Assembly: GCA_031552195.1 (NCBI GenBank)
Contig: JAVBMT010000023.1
Coordinates: 123,354 to 187,353, forward strand
Source of the DNA: JAVBMP01 sp031552195
Lineage (GTDB): Bacteria; Desulfobacterota; Desulfovibrionia; Desulfovibrionales; Desulfovibrionaceae
Reading direction: 5' to 3'
Length of the DNA: 64,000 nt
Positions 17,401-25,641 of this stretch are shown piece after piece (the stretch's first letter is position 1; each line of letters begins with the position of its first letter). The notes beneath the pieces were generated by a model, which saw only the letters and a list, made by a program, of their open reading frames with translations, was not told the DNA's origin and did not search any database. The position numbers were made by a program, and so were the translations under genes.

Positions 17401-20128
17401 CGGCCACTTCGGCGCTTATACGGTAAACTCCGCTTTTCTCCAGGGTAAAAGGCACTGTGTCGCCGGAAGGGTTTTGCAAAACATGGCCCTGTTCCCAAAC
17501 CGGATTTTCTTCATAATCGTTCAGTTTTGCGTTAAAACGCTCCGCCTTGAGAGACACCGCCACCCCGGTCAGCGGCTTGTCATCGTAACTCGCCCCTTTC
17601 AGCTCAAGCGCGATCTGTTTTCCAGGAGCCTGACCGTATGGCAGGCGCAAGCCGATATAGTTTTCCGAAGGGTGCAGCAGGAAAGACCCAGCGGCCTGGC
17701 TGGCCAGTCCGGAAGTATCTGTCACCGAGGCCTCCAGGGAAATAGCCAGGGGCCGCCCCGGCTTCACTTCCACCTTGGGCAAATGAAACAGCGCTCCGCT
17801 CCTGTCATCCAGCTTATTCCTCAGTTCCCCGAGATGTTCAGGCGCGGGCGGGCGGTGAAAAACCGCCGGAAAACGCCCTTCAGCGACATCGCCGGTATGG
17901 TACCCGGCCAGAGATTCAGGCGTGAAAGCGGAAGGCGAAGACCACAGCGTTAGAACGGCCTCCGCCCCGGACAGGGAAGCGCCGGAAAAGTACGCGCCGG
18001 AAAGTTCCGCCGCCAGCCCGCCGGGCCGCGTCTCACCGGCCGTAACCGGACCGGAAGGCGGAAGCGTAAGTTCAACCTTGAAATCGGGCGGACGGAAAGA
18101 CGCCACCGTAAAAGCATGGCCGTGCATTGACCAGGAATCGCCGTTCAGTGGGCGCAGGCTGAAATTGTATCCGCCAAGCTCAGCTTCAGGCGGCAGGGCG
18201 AAAGAAGACGCGCAAGAGCCATATTCGCTTACCGTAACGTCTTCGCTATGCTCAAGCTTGCCGCGCCTGTTTCTTATTTCCAGGCGCAATTTTTCCCCAA
18301 GAGGCAGGGCGCGCCAACCGTGGCGGTCAGGCTCTCCCTCCGCCGTTTTCATTTCCGCGAATTCACGCGCGTAAATCACGCTGCGCACAGTTTCACCCGG
18401 TTGGTACAAGGGCAACTGGCTGAGCATATGCGCGGCTCTGGGAATATTTTCCAGCTCGCGGCGGCGGCCTGAATCCGCAAGGGCGAAAACTTGGTCGTCA
18501 TCCTTGCGCGCCAGCAGATAAAGCGAACCCGTTTCCGGCAGGGAACCCAGCCCCGGCAAAACGGAAAGCCCTTTGCCGTCCGTAACGCCGCGCCACAGTT
18601 CGCCGGATTTTTCCCCAAACAGGGCCAGTTCAGCTCCGGCCACGGGTTTGCCGTCTTGCAAGCCTGTCACCATGGCCAACCCGGATTTTGAACCGGTTTT
18701 GACGGAAAGCGCCAGGTCGCTGACGTTAAGGCTCCGCAACTGGATTTCCCGCTCTCCTTTCCCCCGCCCGGCGAAAGGTGACGGATAGCTCAACTCAAGC
18801 AGCACAACCCCGCCGCGCGTGTCGCCGAACAAATTTTCCATAGACTGCCTGTGCGTTATATGCTCATTGCGGCGGGTTGCAAAATCAAGGCGCAGTTTTT
18901 TTTCTTCCGCTCCGGGCGGAAGAGGGGCGGCAAAACTGAACAACGCCTCGCGGTTCCCTCCAAGCAAGGCCGGAAGCTGTCCGCGCGGGAAAAAACGCGC
19001 CCTGATATCCATAAATCCTATATTACACAAGCTGATCGGGTAAATAGCGCCTTGCCGCGCCTCCATTACCGTTCCGGAAGGGGCATGCAGAAAAGGCGCG
19101 TAATCTCCGGTGCGGAAAGAATGGGAAAAGTCCTTATTCGTCACCCCGCCGTAAGCATCTTTAAGGCCTGGCCGGAGCGCGAGTTCATATTTCACGCCTG
19201 GTTTCCATTCGTAGAAGAGAGAATGAAATCTGCTTTCAGGTTCTCCGTTTTCATCAGGTTTTTCCCGCAAAAGTTCGGCTTCCGGACGTATTGAAAGATA
19301 TTTCAAAACCTCGGATAAAGATACCGGAGTGCTGAACTCAATCAAAAGCGGGCTTTCGGGTTTCACAACGCCCTTGCCGCTTTTCCGGGCGTCAAATGGT
19401 TCAAGGCTCCAATTTTTTACGGATGGGAACGGGTAACTTTTCAATATGAATGAAAAAGGCCCGGACGGAGTGACCCCCTGTTTCGGACGTATGCCCCCAC
19501 CAACCGAAAGCGCGAGTTCGCGTTCCGGCGGAAGTTTCGCTTTCACCCGCAAGGCATACGCGCCGTTTTCGTAATCGTTGAACTCCAGGGGTAAAGCCGC
19601 GCCGTCAAGGATCAGCCTGGTCTTGGCTTTCAAATCGTCAAAATTCAGTTCATGATTGGAATAAAGGAAAATTTCACCGCCTTCAGGCGGAAGATAGGCT
19701 TCTCCGGAAATGGATGAGGCTATTTTTATCGGCGGGGTATTTATCCTCCAGGCGTATGCCTCTTGCAAGACGTTTCCGTTCAACGCTCTGGCCCCGGAGG
19801 CGACAAGAGCCTCAATCTCCACCGGACCGCGAACGGGTTCGTCAAAATAATAGGCCAGCGTGGAAGGATCAACCCAGCGGAATTGCCCGGCGGGAAGGCT
19901 TCCGCCCTTAACTCTCAGCTTAAGCGGTGCATTTTCCGCGCTTTCCTCCATAACGCCCAGCGGGCGCATATCTTCGGTGAAACGCACGGTAATGCCCGCA
20001 ACATGGTCCACTTCGCCGGAAGGACTGGAAAAAGCGATGCCAAGGTCGGAAGATCCGGCGGCCGCCTGGACGGAAGGCACGACGCACAGAAAAACCAAAG
20101 ACAGTAAAAAGACATAGAAATCGCGCAT
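14468..20128 (-). CDS. Bacterial alpha-2-macroglobulin-like protein
   Basis: A single 1886-residue open frame encodes a periplasmic alpha-2-macroglobulin-type protease trap. Residues 1-24 form a signal peptide (LLSLVFLCVVPSVQA); the residue before Cys16 is Leu, so this is not a normal lipobox. Macroglobulin (MG) domains fill about 25-900, a bait/A2M region about 1050-1350, and the thioester motif HCLEQ places Cys1406 and Gln1409 for the covalent bond that captures proteases. The alpha-helical TED domain follows to about 1650 and a receptor-like domain ends the protein. Length is above the E. coli YfhM type (about 1650). No penicillin-binding protein 1C gene adjoins it, although such pairs are common. 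It is transcribed divergently from the exosortase locus. Confidence 0.93.
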   Translation of the reverse strand: MRDFYVFLLSLVFLCVVPSVQAAAGSSDLGIAFSSPSGEVDHVAGITVRFTEDMRPLGVMEESAENAPLKLRVKGGSLPAGQFRWVDPSTLAYYFDEPVRGPVEIEALVASGARALNGNVLQEAYAWRINTPPIKIASSISGEAYLPPEGGEIFLYSNHELNFDDLKAKTRLILDGAALPLEFNDYENGAYALRVKAKLPPERELALSVGGGIRPKQGVTPSGPFSFILKSYPFPSVKNWSLEPFDARKSGKGVVKPESPLLIEFSTPVSLSEVLKYLSIRPEAELLREKPDENGEPESRFHSLFYEWKPGVKYELALRPGLKDAYGGVTNKDFSHSFRTGDYAPFLHAPSGTVMEARQGAIYPISLCNIGFMDIRARFFPRGQLPALLGGNREALFSFAAPLPPGAEEKKLRLDFATRRNEHITHRQSMENLFGDTRGGVVLLELSYPSPFAGRGKGEREIQLRSLNVSDLALSVKTGSKSGLAMVTGLQDGKPVAGAELALFGEKSGELWRGVTDGKGLSVLPGLGSLPETGSLYLLARKDDDQVFALADSGRRRELENIPRAAHMLSQLPLYQPGETVRSVIYAREFAEMKTAEGEPDRHGWRALPLGEKLRLEIRNRRGKLEHSEDVTVSEYGSCASSFALPPEAELGGYNFSLRPLNGDSWSMHGHAFTVASFRPPDFKVELTLPPSGPVTAGETRPGGLAAELSGAYFSGASLSGAEAVLTLWSSPSAFTPESLAGYHTGDVAEGRFPAVFHRPPAPEHLGELRNKLDDRSGALFHLPKVEVKPGRPLAISLEASVTDTSGLASQAAGSFLLHPSENYIGLRLPYGQAPGKQIALELKGASYDDKPLTGVAVSLKAERFNAKLNDYEENPVWEQGHVLQNPSGDTVPFTLEKSGVYRISAEVADSAGRSNLTRAVIFIPGPDLEWGGVRGEKFVELIADKDEYVPGETANIVVKNPNAGEHDVFLALTSFERNGVYESGLTELRGPAALLSLPVTEKMAPYGYFSVILIKQETRSAMEKPGPNTPEPENGVNPEVFMASTLIRQKGENAGKVVELATDKDRYLPGEAVKADVRVHDGQGKGEKAEITLLAVDARILRAAGERAGYDPSVSFRPLWLHDVVSSDTRQNLLRRDDVRRLRRNGTGATFKSYPMATSASVEMNAERKSGAEAVLRENFSPDVFWLAQAETDDKGRLNTSFTLPDSLTAYRVVGIAADKAAGFALAEKEIVASKPLQLLPAFPRFLTEGDRLEAGILVQNLDEEAGEVTVELSLPEKSGLRLEGETARVIKLKAGESGLARFPLVAERPGEWSVQVSGILRFNSVKRPHGEKDRALFPLSVQGALPLTTVAAAGMLDLGGKYELPVNPPLPLDGRSRLDVVFAPSPAAGLPLAAQSVIDYPWHCLEQRVSRAMVRSLRLKHGALLGLAPDPEDRARVAETLASVALFQKEDGGFALWQELDRSDFYLTSYVLWAGERIRDFGLDLPGLPEDSAKRAYAYLRDNLDKIPAGLDGDSRAFGLYLLASRPDHAEFARAGIAALCAEITGEKKKAGPFAVAALMLAGRELERKGIKTGSGIFTEDGLLEILGKSAVVTPTQLHFAARAGAGFSASMGSNLRDNGFVLQALNVCKPDYPKLEGLAFWLSQGLGEKDILSTQEAVYGVFGLAAWLETLGGDRPVEMRAAWNGGPGMNKNFNRLVDPPQIWTLPSEELRRGGQKAAGAKILELEAVQGKPYWTARLVYASPSLEARAENAGLSLSRAFSGSGSYRMGEVVEVSLTLNVPAGSGHVLLHDPFPAGLEPLHATRADMAEIDAKQSAYPWQRREMRDKGLLLYAENLQPGVYVYKYKLRAAAPGIFCAPGARAEQMYAPEVFGRSAPNTIKVEE

Positions 20129-20332
20129 GATACCTCACCGCCTGGACACAGGTTCTACGAAAACGAACAGAAAAGTAACCGTGTTCTTTCAATAGCCTCT
20201 TATAAAAAATATGCCAAGAAGCCCAGGGCGCCGCCGAAACGCGCACGGCGCGCAAGCCTTGTTCACTTGCGCCCAAGGCGTTGCACGGGTCCAGCGCCGG
20301 TGGTTTAAATTTTTTATTTCAGCATGCCGCGC

Positions 20333-20360
20333 TTGACTGGACGAACCATTAAGCTATAGT
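20333..20360 (+). promoter_or_regulatory. Sigma-70-type promoter for prsT and the exosortase locus
   Basis: TTGACT (20333-20338) and TATAGT (20355-20360) are spaced by 16 bp. This predicts a start near 20367 and a leader of roughly 200 bases before prsT. It is one of the best consensus matches in the window. Confidence 0.6.
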
Positions 20361-20489
20361 AATGTAAAGGATAGATAAGAATATTTTCCTGTTTTTACAA
20401 ACCATTAGCTTTTACTATGAGTTGGCCGAAACCTATATTTATCGTCTATTTTAAACTTTTTTGATCATGCGCATATTATCTTCGGCTAC

Positions 20490-20550
20490 ACGTAAAGATT
20501 TGCTGTTTACGTAAAGCGGATAATATTATATCTAAACGCGAATTTTACGT
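20490..20550. promoter_or_regulatory. Cluster of TTTACGT/ACGTAAA boxes upstream of prsT
   Basis: ACGTAAA occurs at 20490-20496, the perfect palindrome TTTACGTAAA at 20506-20515, and TTTACGT at 20544-20550, just before the prsT ribosome binding site. The first two boxes also form an inverted repeat around GATTTGCTG. The clustering suggests a regulator binding region or a structured leader; the binder is unknown. Confidence 0.4.
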
Positions 20551-20571
20551 TTGACCATACAGGAGCAGGAA

Positions 20572-23271
20572 ATGCCCAAACTTCAAGTTGCTGAAAAACT
20601 TCACGCCATTTCTCACATAAACGGAATGCTTTCCCGCTTTGGCAAGGCGCTATGCTGCGCTCTGCTGTTCGCGCTTGCGGCCTGTTCCGGCGACTCAAGC
20701 ACGGAATTTCAAAATGAGGGCCGCGCCCTCATGCAGCAGGGCAACGCGGGCGGGGCCGTTATCTTCTTTAAAAACGCCCTGGAAAAAAACCCGACGGACT
20801 TTGAAACCCGTCTTGACTTGGCCAAGGCTTACCTGCAACTCGGAAAAATCCAGCAGGCGGAGGATGAATTCCAGAAATGCCTTCGCCAGAAGCCGGACGA
20901 CAAAGAGCTGAATATGGAATTGGCCAGGTTGGCCGCCCTCAAAAACGACTCCAAAAGCATCCTGGGCTATTTGCAAAAGGCCGAAGATGGCGTCAAGCCC
21001 ACCGCTGAAGCAAGGGAACTGGCCGGCATGGCCTACGCCGTAGACAAAAACCTTGACGCCGCGGAGCAGGCCCTGAAAGAAGCCATAGCCATTGACCCCG
21101 CGCGGGAAAGCTCGCAAATCGCCCTCGCCAGAATATATCTGGCGAAACGTGACCCGGGCAACGCCCTCGCCATTCTTGACAAGCTTCTGGCCGCCAACCC
21201 CGGCAGCAAAAACGGAAACTATATGCGAGCCGATATGGCCGCCCGCATGAACGACAACGAAAAAGCGCTGGGCATCTACAGGCAGATGGTGCAGAACGAC
21301 CCGCAGGATCAGCTTGCCCACTTCATGCTGGCCTTTACCTTGCTGAGCGAGAACAAGATTGAGGAAGGCGCAGCCGCCCGCGACGCCATGCGCGCGGCCA
21401 CGGGAGAAAGCGCCAGGCTCTCCATGCTCAACGGCCTGATCTCTTATATCAAGCAAGACTATAAAGCCGCCGCAGACGCATTCCAGCAAAGCGTCAACAG
21501 CGAACCCTCCATTGAAGGCTATTATCGCCTGGGGCTTGCGCTTTACCGCGCAGACAACCTTGAATCGGCGCTGAGCGCGCTGCAAAAAATTCTTGACATC
21601 GTCCCCAACTATGTGCCCGCCCTTAAACTCAATTGCACGATATTGATGGACCAGGGCCGCCTGGACGACGCCCAGCAAAGAGCTGAGGCCCTTATAGCGA
21701 TTGCCCCGGAATATGCCACAGGGCATTTTCTGCTCGGCTCCATCCTTAATGCCAAAGGCGAAAAAGAGGCCGCGCTGAAATCTTTTGAAACGGCCCTCAA
21801 GCTCGACCCCGACATGTCGGACGCCGAACTGCGCCGCACTTCAATCCTTATGGCGGAAGGACGGCATGATGAAGCCAAGGAAAGCCTGGTCAAGATGGTT
21901 GAGGACGACGTTGACAACATCAACGCCCAGGTTGCCCTGTTCAACTTCTATATGGGCCGCCGCAACTACCAGGAAGCGGAACGCACCGTTAACGCCGGCC
22001 TGAGCAAACGCCCGGACAGCGTGGTGTTCCTTACCATGCGGGCGACTTTGCAGGCCATAAACAAAAACCAGACACAGGCTATTGAAACGCTGGAAAAAGT
22101 GCGCCAGCTTGACCCTGATTACAAACAGGCCATGATCCTTCAATTACGCCTGTACACCATGTCCGGGCAAAACGACAAAGCCTTGGCCCTGTGCCGCGAC
22201 TACCTCAAACGTCACCCGGATTCACCGGAAATACTCGTCACCTCGTCCGCCCTGCTGGATATGGCCAACTCCAAAGACGAGGCCACGGCCGCATTGAAAA
22301 AAGCCTATGAACTCGGTTACACACCGGCTGTTGTCATGTTGGCGCAGCGCGAAATGGCCGCCAAAAATCCGGATGGGGCTGAAACCCTGTTAAAAACGGC
22401 CCTGGCTGAAAAACCCATGCCGATGCTGCGCGACGCGCTGGTTGAATTTTATCTGCACAGCAATAAACCGGATGCCGCGATAGACCTTTTCACCCAACTT
22501 GAAAAAAGCTCTCCGGAAGAGGCTACCATAGGCAAATTCCGCATTTTCAACTCCATCGGCCGCTACGAAGACTCTCTTGAACAGGCCAAACTTCTGATGC
22601 AGCATGAGTCGACCGCTGTGCTCGGAGCGGTTTGCATGGCCGATGCCCTTGAAAAGATGAAACGCCCCCAGGATGCGCTGAATACGCTTGACCAGGCCTA
22701 CCAGAAGACAAAAGCCGCCCCGCTGCTTTTGGCCATGGGGCAGATCTGCTTGAGAATGTCCGATCCGGACAAGGCTGAAACCTACTTCCGCACGGCTTTG
22801 CAGTTGAATAAAGATAACCCGGACGCCCTGTCCAGCATGGGTTACCTGGCTATGCGCAAGAAAAAATACAACGAGGCGGTGGACTACTATGAACGTTCGC
22901 TGCGCTTGCAGCCCGAAAACCTGACCACGCTTAACAACCTGGCCATGGCCTATGCGGAAAGCGGCAACAGCCAGGAACGCGCGCTTGACCTTGCGAGCAA
23001 GGCTTTCGCCCTGCAGCCGCGCAATCCGCAAATATCCGATACCTTGGCCTATTGCCTGATAATCAACAACCGCCATGAAGACGCAATCAACTTCTTGCGC
23101 GAGACGATAAAGATGCATCCTTCCGAAGGCGTTTTGCACTACCGCCTGGGCACAGCCCTGTTGAAAAACGGCAAAAAGGACGAAGCACGCCAGGAACTGG
23201 GAGCAGCCATAAAAATCGGCAACTTCCAGGAAGCCTCTGACGCGGCCAAACTGCTTGAGGACAACAAATAA
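20572..23271 (+). CDS. prsT: TPR lipoprotein PrsT of the XrtA/PEP-CTERM system
   Basis: An 899-residue TPR-repeat lipoprotein. I chose ATG 20572 because AGGAG lies at 20561-20565; a TTG at 20551 would include it. After an N-terminal cytoplasmic stretch, residues 24-38 form a lipoprotein signal ending in LAAC, so Cys38 should be lipidated. The remainder is about 20 tetratricopeptide repeats, for example the motifs AKAYLQLGKIQQAEDEF and LSSMGYLAMRKKKYNEAVDYY. Length and architecture match PrsT (TIGR02917), a marker of exosortase-linked exopolysaccharide loci that is thought to act as a periplasmic scaffold. It is the first gene of the cluster and is followed by a stem-loop. Confidence 0.92.
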   Translation: MPKLQVAEKLHAISHINGMLSRFGKALCCALLFALAACSGDSSTEFQNEGRALMQQGNAGGAVIFFKNALEKNPTDFETRLDLAKAYLQLGKIQQAEDEFQKCLRQKPDDKELNMELARLAALKNDSKSILGYLQKAEDGVKPTAEARELAGMAYAVDKNLDAAEQALKEAIAIDPARESSQIALARIYLAKRDPGNALAILDKLLAANPGSKNGNYMRADMAARMNDNEKALGIYRQMVQNDPQDQLAHFMLAFTLLSENKIEEGAAARDAMRAATGESARLSMLNGLISYIKQDYKAAADAFQQSVNSEPSIEGYYRLGLALYRADNLESALSALQKILDIVPNYVPALKLNCTILMDQGRLDDAQQRAEALIAIAPEYATGHFLLGSILNAKGEKEAALKSFETALKLDPDMSDAELRRTSILMAEGRHDEAKESLVKMVEDDVDNINAQVALFNFYMGRRNYQEAERTVNAGLSKRPDSVVFLTMRATLQAINKNQTQAIETLEKVRQLDPDYKQAMILQLRLYTMSGQNDKALALCRDYLKRHPDSPEILVTSSALLDMANSKDEATAALKKAYELGYTPAVVMLAQREMAAKNPDGAETLLKTALAEKPMPMLRDALVEFYLHSNKPDAAIDLFTQLEKSSPEEATIGKFRIFNSIGRYEDSLEQAKLLMQHESTAVLGAVCMADALEKMKRPQDALNTLDQAYQKTKAAPLLLAMGQICLRMSDPDKAETYFRTALQLNKDNPDALSSMGYLAMRKKKYNEAVDYYERSLRLQPENLTTLNNLAMAYAESGNSQERALDLASKAFALQPRNPQISDTLAYCLIINNRHEDAINFLRETIKMHPSEGVLHYRLGTALLKNGKKDEARQELGAAIKIGNFQEASDAAKLLEDNK

Positions 23272-23273
23272 CC

Positions 23274-23323
23274 CGGATAGTTCCCTCGGGCCGCATGCGA
23301 ATGCCGCCTGAGGGAACTATCCG
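23274..23323 (+). other. Long inverted repeat between prsT and the sugar transferase
   Basis: Perfect 14-bp arms (CGGATAGTTCCCTC at 23274-23287 and its complement at 23310-23323) enclose 22 bases and begin two bases after the prsT stop. No T-run follows. It could stabilise the prsT message or attenuate read-through into the downstream genes. Confidence 0.55.
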
Positions 23324-23417
23324 CCGGGATCGCAAGAAATATGCCTCACCTGTAACTTGGGGAAGCTTTTCAGGGGTTTTGAGGTCAATCGATCAGTAAT
23401 TAAGAGGGGGGCTGCTT

Positions 23418-24833
23418 ATGAGCAATGCCGCACAAAGCGAAAAAATTCCGCCGTTAAAAGAACGAACGAGCCTGTTGAAGTCCATCGCCAATGGGAAAAA
23501 TATAAAATCCATTATAAAAAGCGCATTACGCAATGCGCTCTGGTTGGGCATGGCCTTGCTCATGGCTATGGCGCCCGGATATTTTTCCGGCAACAATACG
23601 GACTTTTTCTCTTTCGAGCTTGGCATTATGCTGCTAATGCTGTTATCCAGCATAGTTTTCCTGGAACAGATAGAAGCCAGGGAAGGCGAATTACCGTCCC
23701 CTTTCCGGCAAAGCCTGGCCGCCGCCCTTATCACAACCGCCGTATTGTTCGTGCTTTCGTTGCTGCGGCAGAATTTCGCCATGAACGCCAACGTCATCCT
23801 GCCGGTCATGTCTCTGTTTATCTTCTTCCGCGCCGTACACGCCACGGATTTCTCAAACTTGCGCTATCCGCGCATTTTTAGCTCGGGGGTGCTCCTGCTT
23901 GGCAACGACGCGCCGCTGAAAACCGCCCAGAATCTGATCAAGATCAGCAACGGACGTTATTATTTGCGCGGCGTGGTCACTTATCCGGAAAATGTAGACA
24001 CGCGGAAATCGAACAACCAGGAACAATTGCTTGAACAGGCCACGGAATCAGGCGTAAGCAAGATTATCGTCGCTTTCAGCGACAGGCGCGGATATATGCC
24101 GGTTAGAGCTATCATGCAATGCCGCATACGCGGCATCACGGTTCTTGACGTTCCGAGCTTTTATGAGCAGATCACCAGAAAACTGTATATAGAAAACATA
24201 ACGCCGGGCTGGTTCATTTCAGCGCCGGGCTTCCGTATTTCCAGAAGAAGGCGCGCGGTCAAGCGCTTTTTCGACCTGATGCTCTCCATGGCCGGTCTAG
24301 CCCTGTTCGCCGTTATCCTGCCGCCCTTGGCCGTAGCCATCAAAATAAGCTCGCCGGGACCGGTTTTTTTCAAGCAACTTCGCGTAGGCCTTGGCGGAGA
24401 AAATTTTTATGTTTACAAGCTGCGCACAATGCGCGCAGATGCGGAAAAGAACACCGGAGCGGTCTGGGCGCAAAAAAACGACTCACGCGTTACCAGCGTC
24501 GGCCGCTTTTTGCGCAACACCCGCCTGGATGAACTGCCGCAGCTTTTTAATGTGCTGATAGGCGAAATGAGCATGGTCGGTCCACGCCCGGAACGCCCGG
24601 AATTCACGCAGGAACTTGAAAAAATCATTCCGTTTTACAGCGAGCGGCATTACATGAAGCCGGGCGTTACAGGCTGGGCTCAGGTCCGTTATCCCTATGG
24701 CTCAAGTGTGCAGGACTCTCTGGAAAAATTGCGCTACGACCTTTATTATATTAAGAACCAATCACTATGGCTGGATATGGAAATCGTGTTTAGAACAATC
24801 AGCGTTGTCATCTTTGGAAGAGGAGCCCAATAA
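23418..24833 (+). CDS. XrtA-system priming sugar transferase (TIGR03013-like)
   Basis: A 471-residue polyprenyl-phosphate sugar-1-phosphate transferase that starts glycan assembly on the inner membrane lipid carrier. Four or five hydrophobic helices lie in residues 35-145, a CoA-binding-like middle domain in about 150-265, and the catalytic bacterial sugar transferase domain from about 280. That domain shows FFDLMLSMAGLALFAVILPP, the motif FKQLRVGLGGENFYVYKLRTM and the conserved DELPQLFNVLIGEMSMVGPRP. GGGGGG-rich sequence upstream (AGAGGGGGG) serves as ribosome binding site. Stop and next start are separated by one base. Sugar specificity cannot be read from sequence. Confidence 0.92.
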   Translation: MSNAAQSEKIPPLKERTSLLKSIANGKNIKSIIKSALRNALWLGMALLMAMAPGYFSGNNTDFFSFELGIMLLMLLSSIVFLEQIEAREGELPSPFRQSLAAALITTAVLFVLSLLRQNFAMNANVILPVMSLFIFFRAVHATDFSNLRYPRIFSSGVLLLGNDAPLKTAQNLIKISNGRYYLRGVVTYPENVDTRKSNNQEQLLEQATESGVSKIIVAFSDRRGYMPVRAIMQCRIRGITVLDVPSFYEQITRKLYIENITPGWFISAPGFRISRRRRAVKRFFDLMLSMAGLALFAVILPPLAVAIKISSPGPVFFKQLRVGLGGENFYVYKLRTMRADAEKNTGAVWAQKNDSRVTSVGRFLRNTRLDELPQLFNVLIGEMSMVGPRPERPEFTQELEKIIPFYSERHYMKPGVTGWAQVRYPYGSSVQDSLEKLRYDLYYIKNQSLWLDMEIVFRTISVVIFGRGAQ

Positions 24834-24834
24834 C

Positions 24835-25641
24835 ATGAAAAAGATTCTTTTGACTCTGGCGTTGCTTATCCTTGCCCTTGCAGCCGGCACGGCTTATGCC
24901 GACGATTATGTTATAGGCAAAGGCGATGTGCTTTCAATACTGGTGTGGGGCGAAGATTCGCTCAGCGCTGACGTGCTGGTGCGCCCTGACGGCAAAATCA
25001 GCGTGCCCGGAGTGGGCGACGTGCAGGCGGATGGAACAACCCCCCAGCAGTTGCGCAAAATGATTGCTTCAAGATTGACCGCCCTGGTGAACGACCCCAT
25101 GGTCACCGTGCTGGTGCGTTCCCCTCTCAACAACAGCATCACCGTGCACGGCGGCGGCATCAAATCGGGCCAGATTCCCCTGAGCAGCAAGACAACCCTG
25201 CTTCAGCTCCTTACCACGCTCGCGCCTGACCAATCCGCCGACCTGGACAACGCCTACCTCGCCCGCGATGATAAAGTGCTGGTTACAGGCCTGCGCGAGC
25301 TTTTTGAAAAAGGCGACATGACCAAGAACATCGAGCTGGCCCCGGGAGACCGCCTGTTCATTCCTTTGCGCGAAAACTGCTTCATATACGTTGACGGAGC
25401 CGTAAACCGCCCCGCCACCCTGCCCTATCGCGCGGGCATAACCTTGCTTGAGGCTGTTCACCTCGCCGGCGGCTTCAGCAAGTTTGCCGACCGCAACGAC
25501 ACGACGGTCGTCCGCAACGCCGCAACCGGCAAGGAAACTATCAACGTAAAAGCCGGTGACCTTATTGACGACGGCGACATATCGCAAAATATCGCTTTAC
25601 AGCCCGGCGACATTATTCTTGTGAAAAAGGGATGGTTCTAG
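24835..25641 (+). CDS. XrtA-system polysaccharide export protein
   Basis: A 268-residue exported protein. The signal peptide MKKILLTLALLILALAAG ends with AYA-DD (about residue 22); no lipobox is present, unlike E. coli Wza. A poly-export domain follows (YVIGKGDVLSILVWGEDSLS through QADGTTPQQLR, about 24-95). Two SLBB-like segments are at about 105-180 and 185-260. The predicted role is a periplasmic or outer-membrane export channel component for the glycan. It starts one base after the previous stop and its stop TAG directly abuts the next ATG, so the three genes are tightly coupled. Confidence 0.92.
   Translation: MKKILLTLALLILALAAGTAYADDYVIGKGDVLSILVWGEDSLSADVLVRPDGKISVPGVGDVQADGTTPQQLRKMIASRLTALVNDPMVTVLVRSPLNNSITVHGGGIKSGQIPLSSKTTLLQLLTTLAPDQSADLDNAYLARDDKVLVTGLRELFEKGDMTKNIELAPGDRLFIPLRENCFIYVDGAVNRPATLPYRAGITLLEAVHLAGGFSKFADRNDTTVVRNAATGKETINVKAGDLIDDGDISQNIALQPGDIILVKKGWF

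Larger units (their letters stand above)
20129..20571. other. 443-bp divergent intergenic region
   Basis: This gap separates the alpha-2-macroglobulin gene (minus) and prsT (plus). The first 200 bp are mixed in composition, with no clear promoter for the minus gene. The rest is AT-rich and holds a good plus-strand promoter and a cluster of TTTACGT-type boxes listed separately. No credible ORF or structured RNA was seen. Confidence 0.6.
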
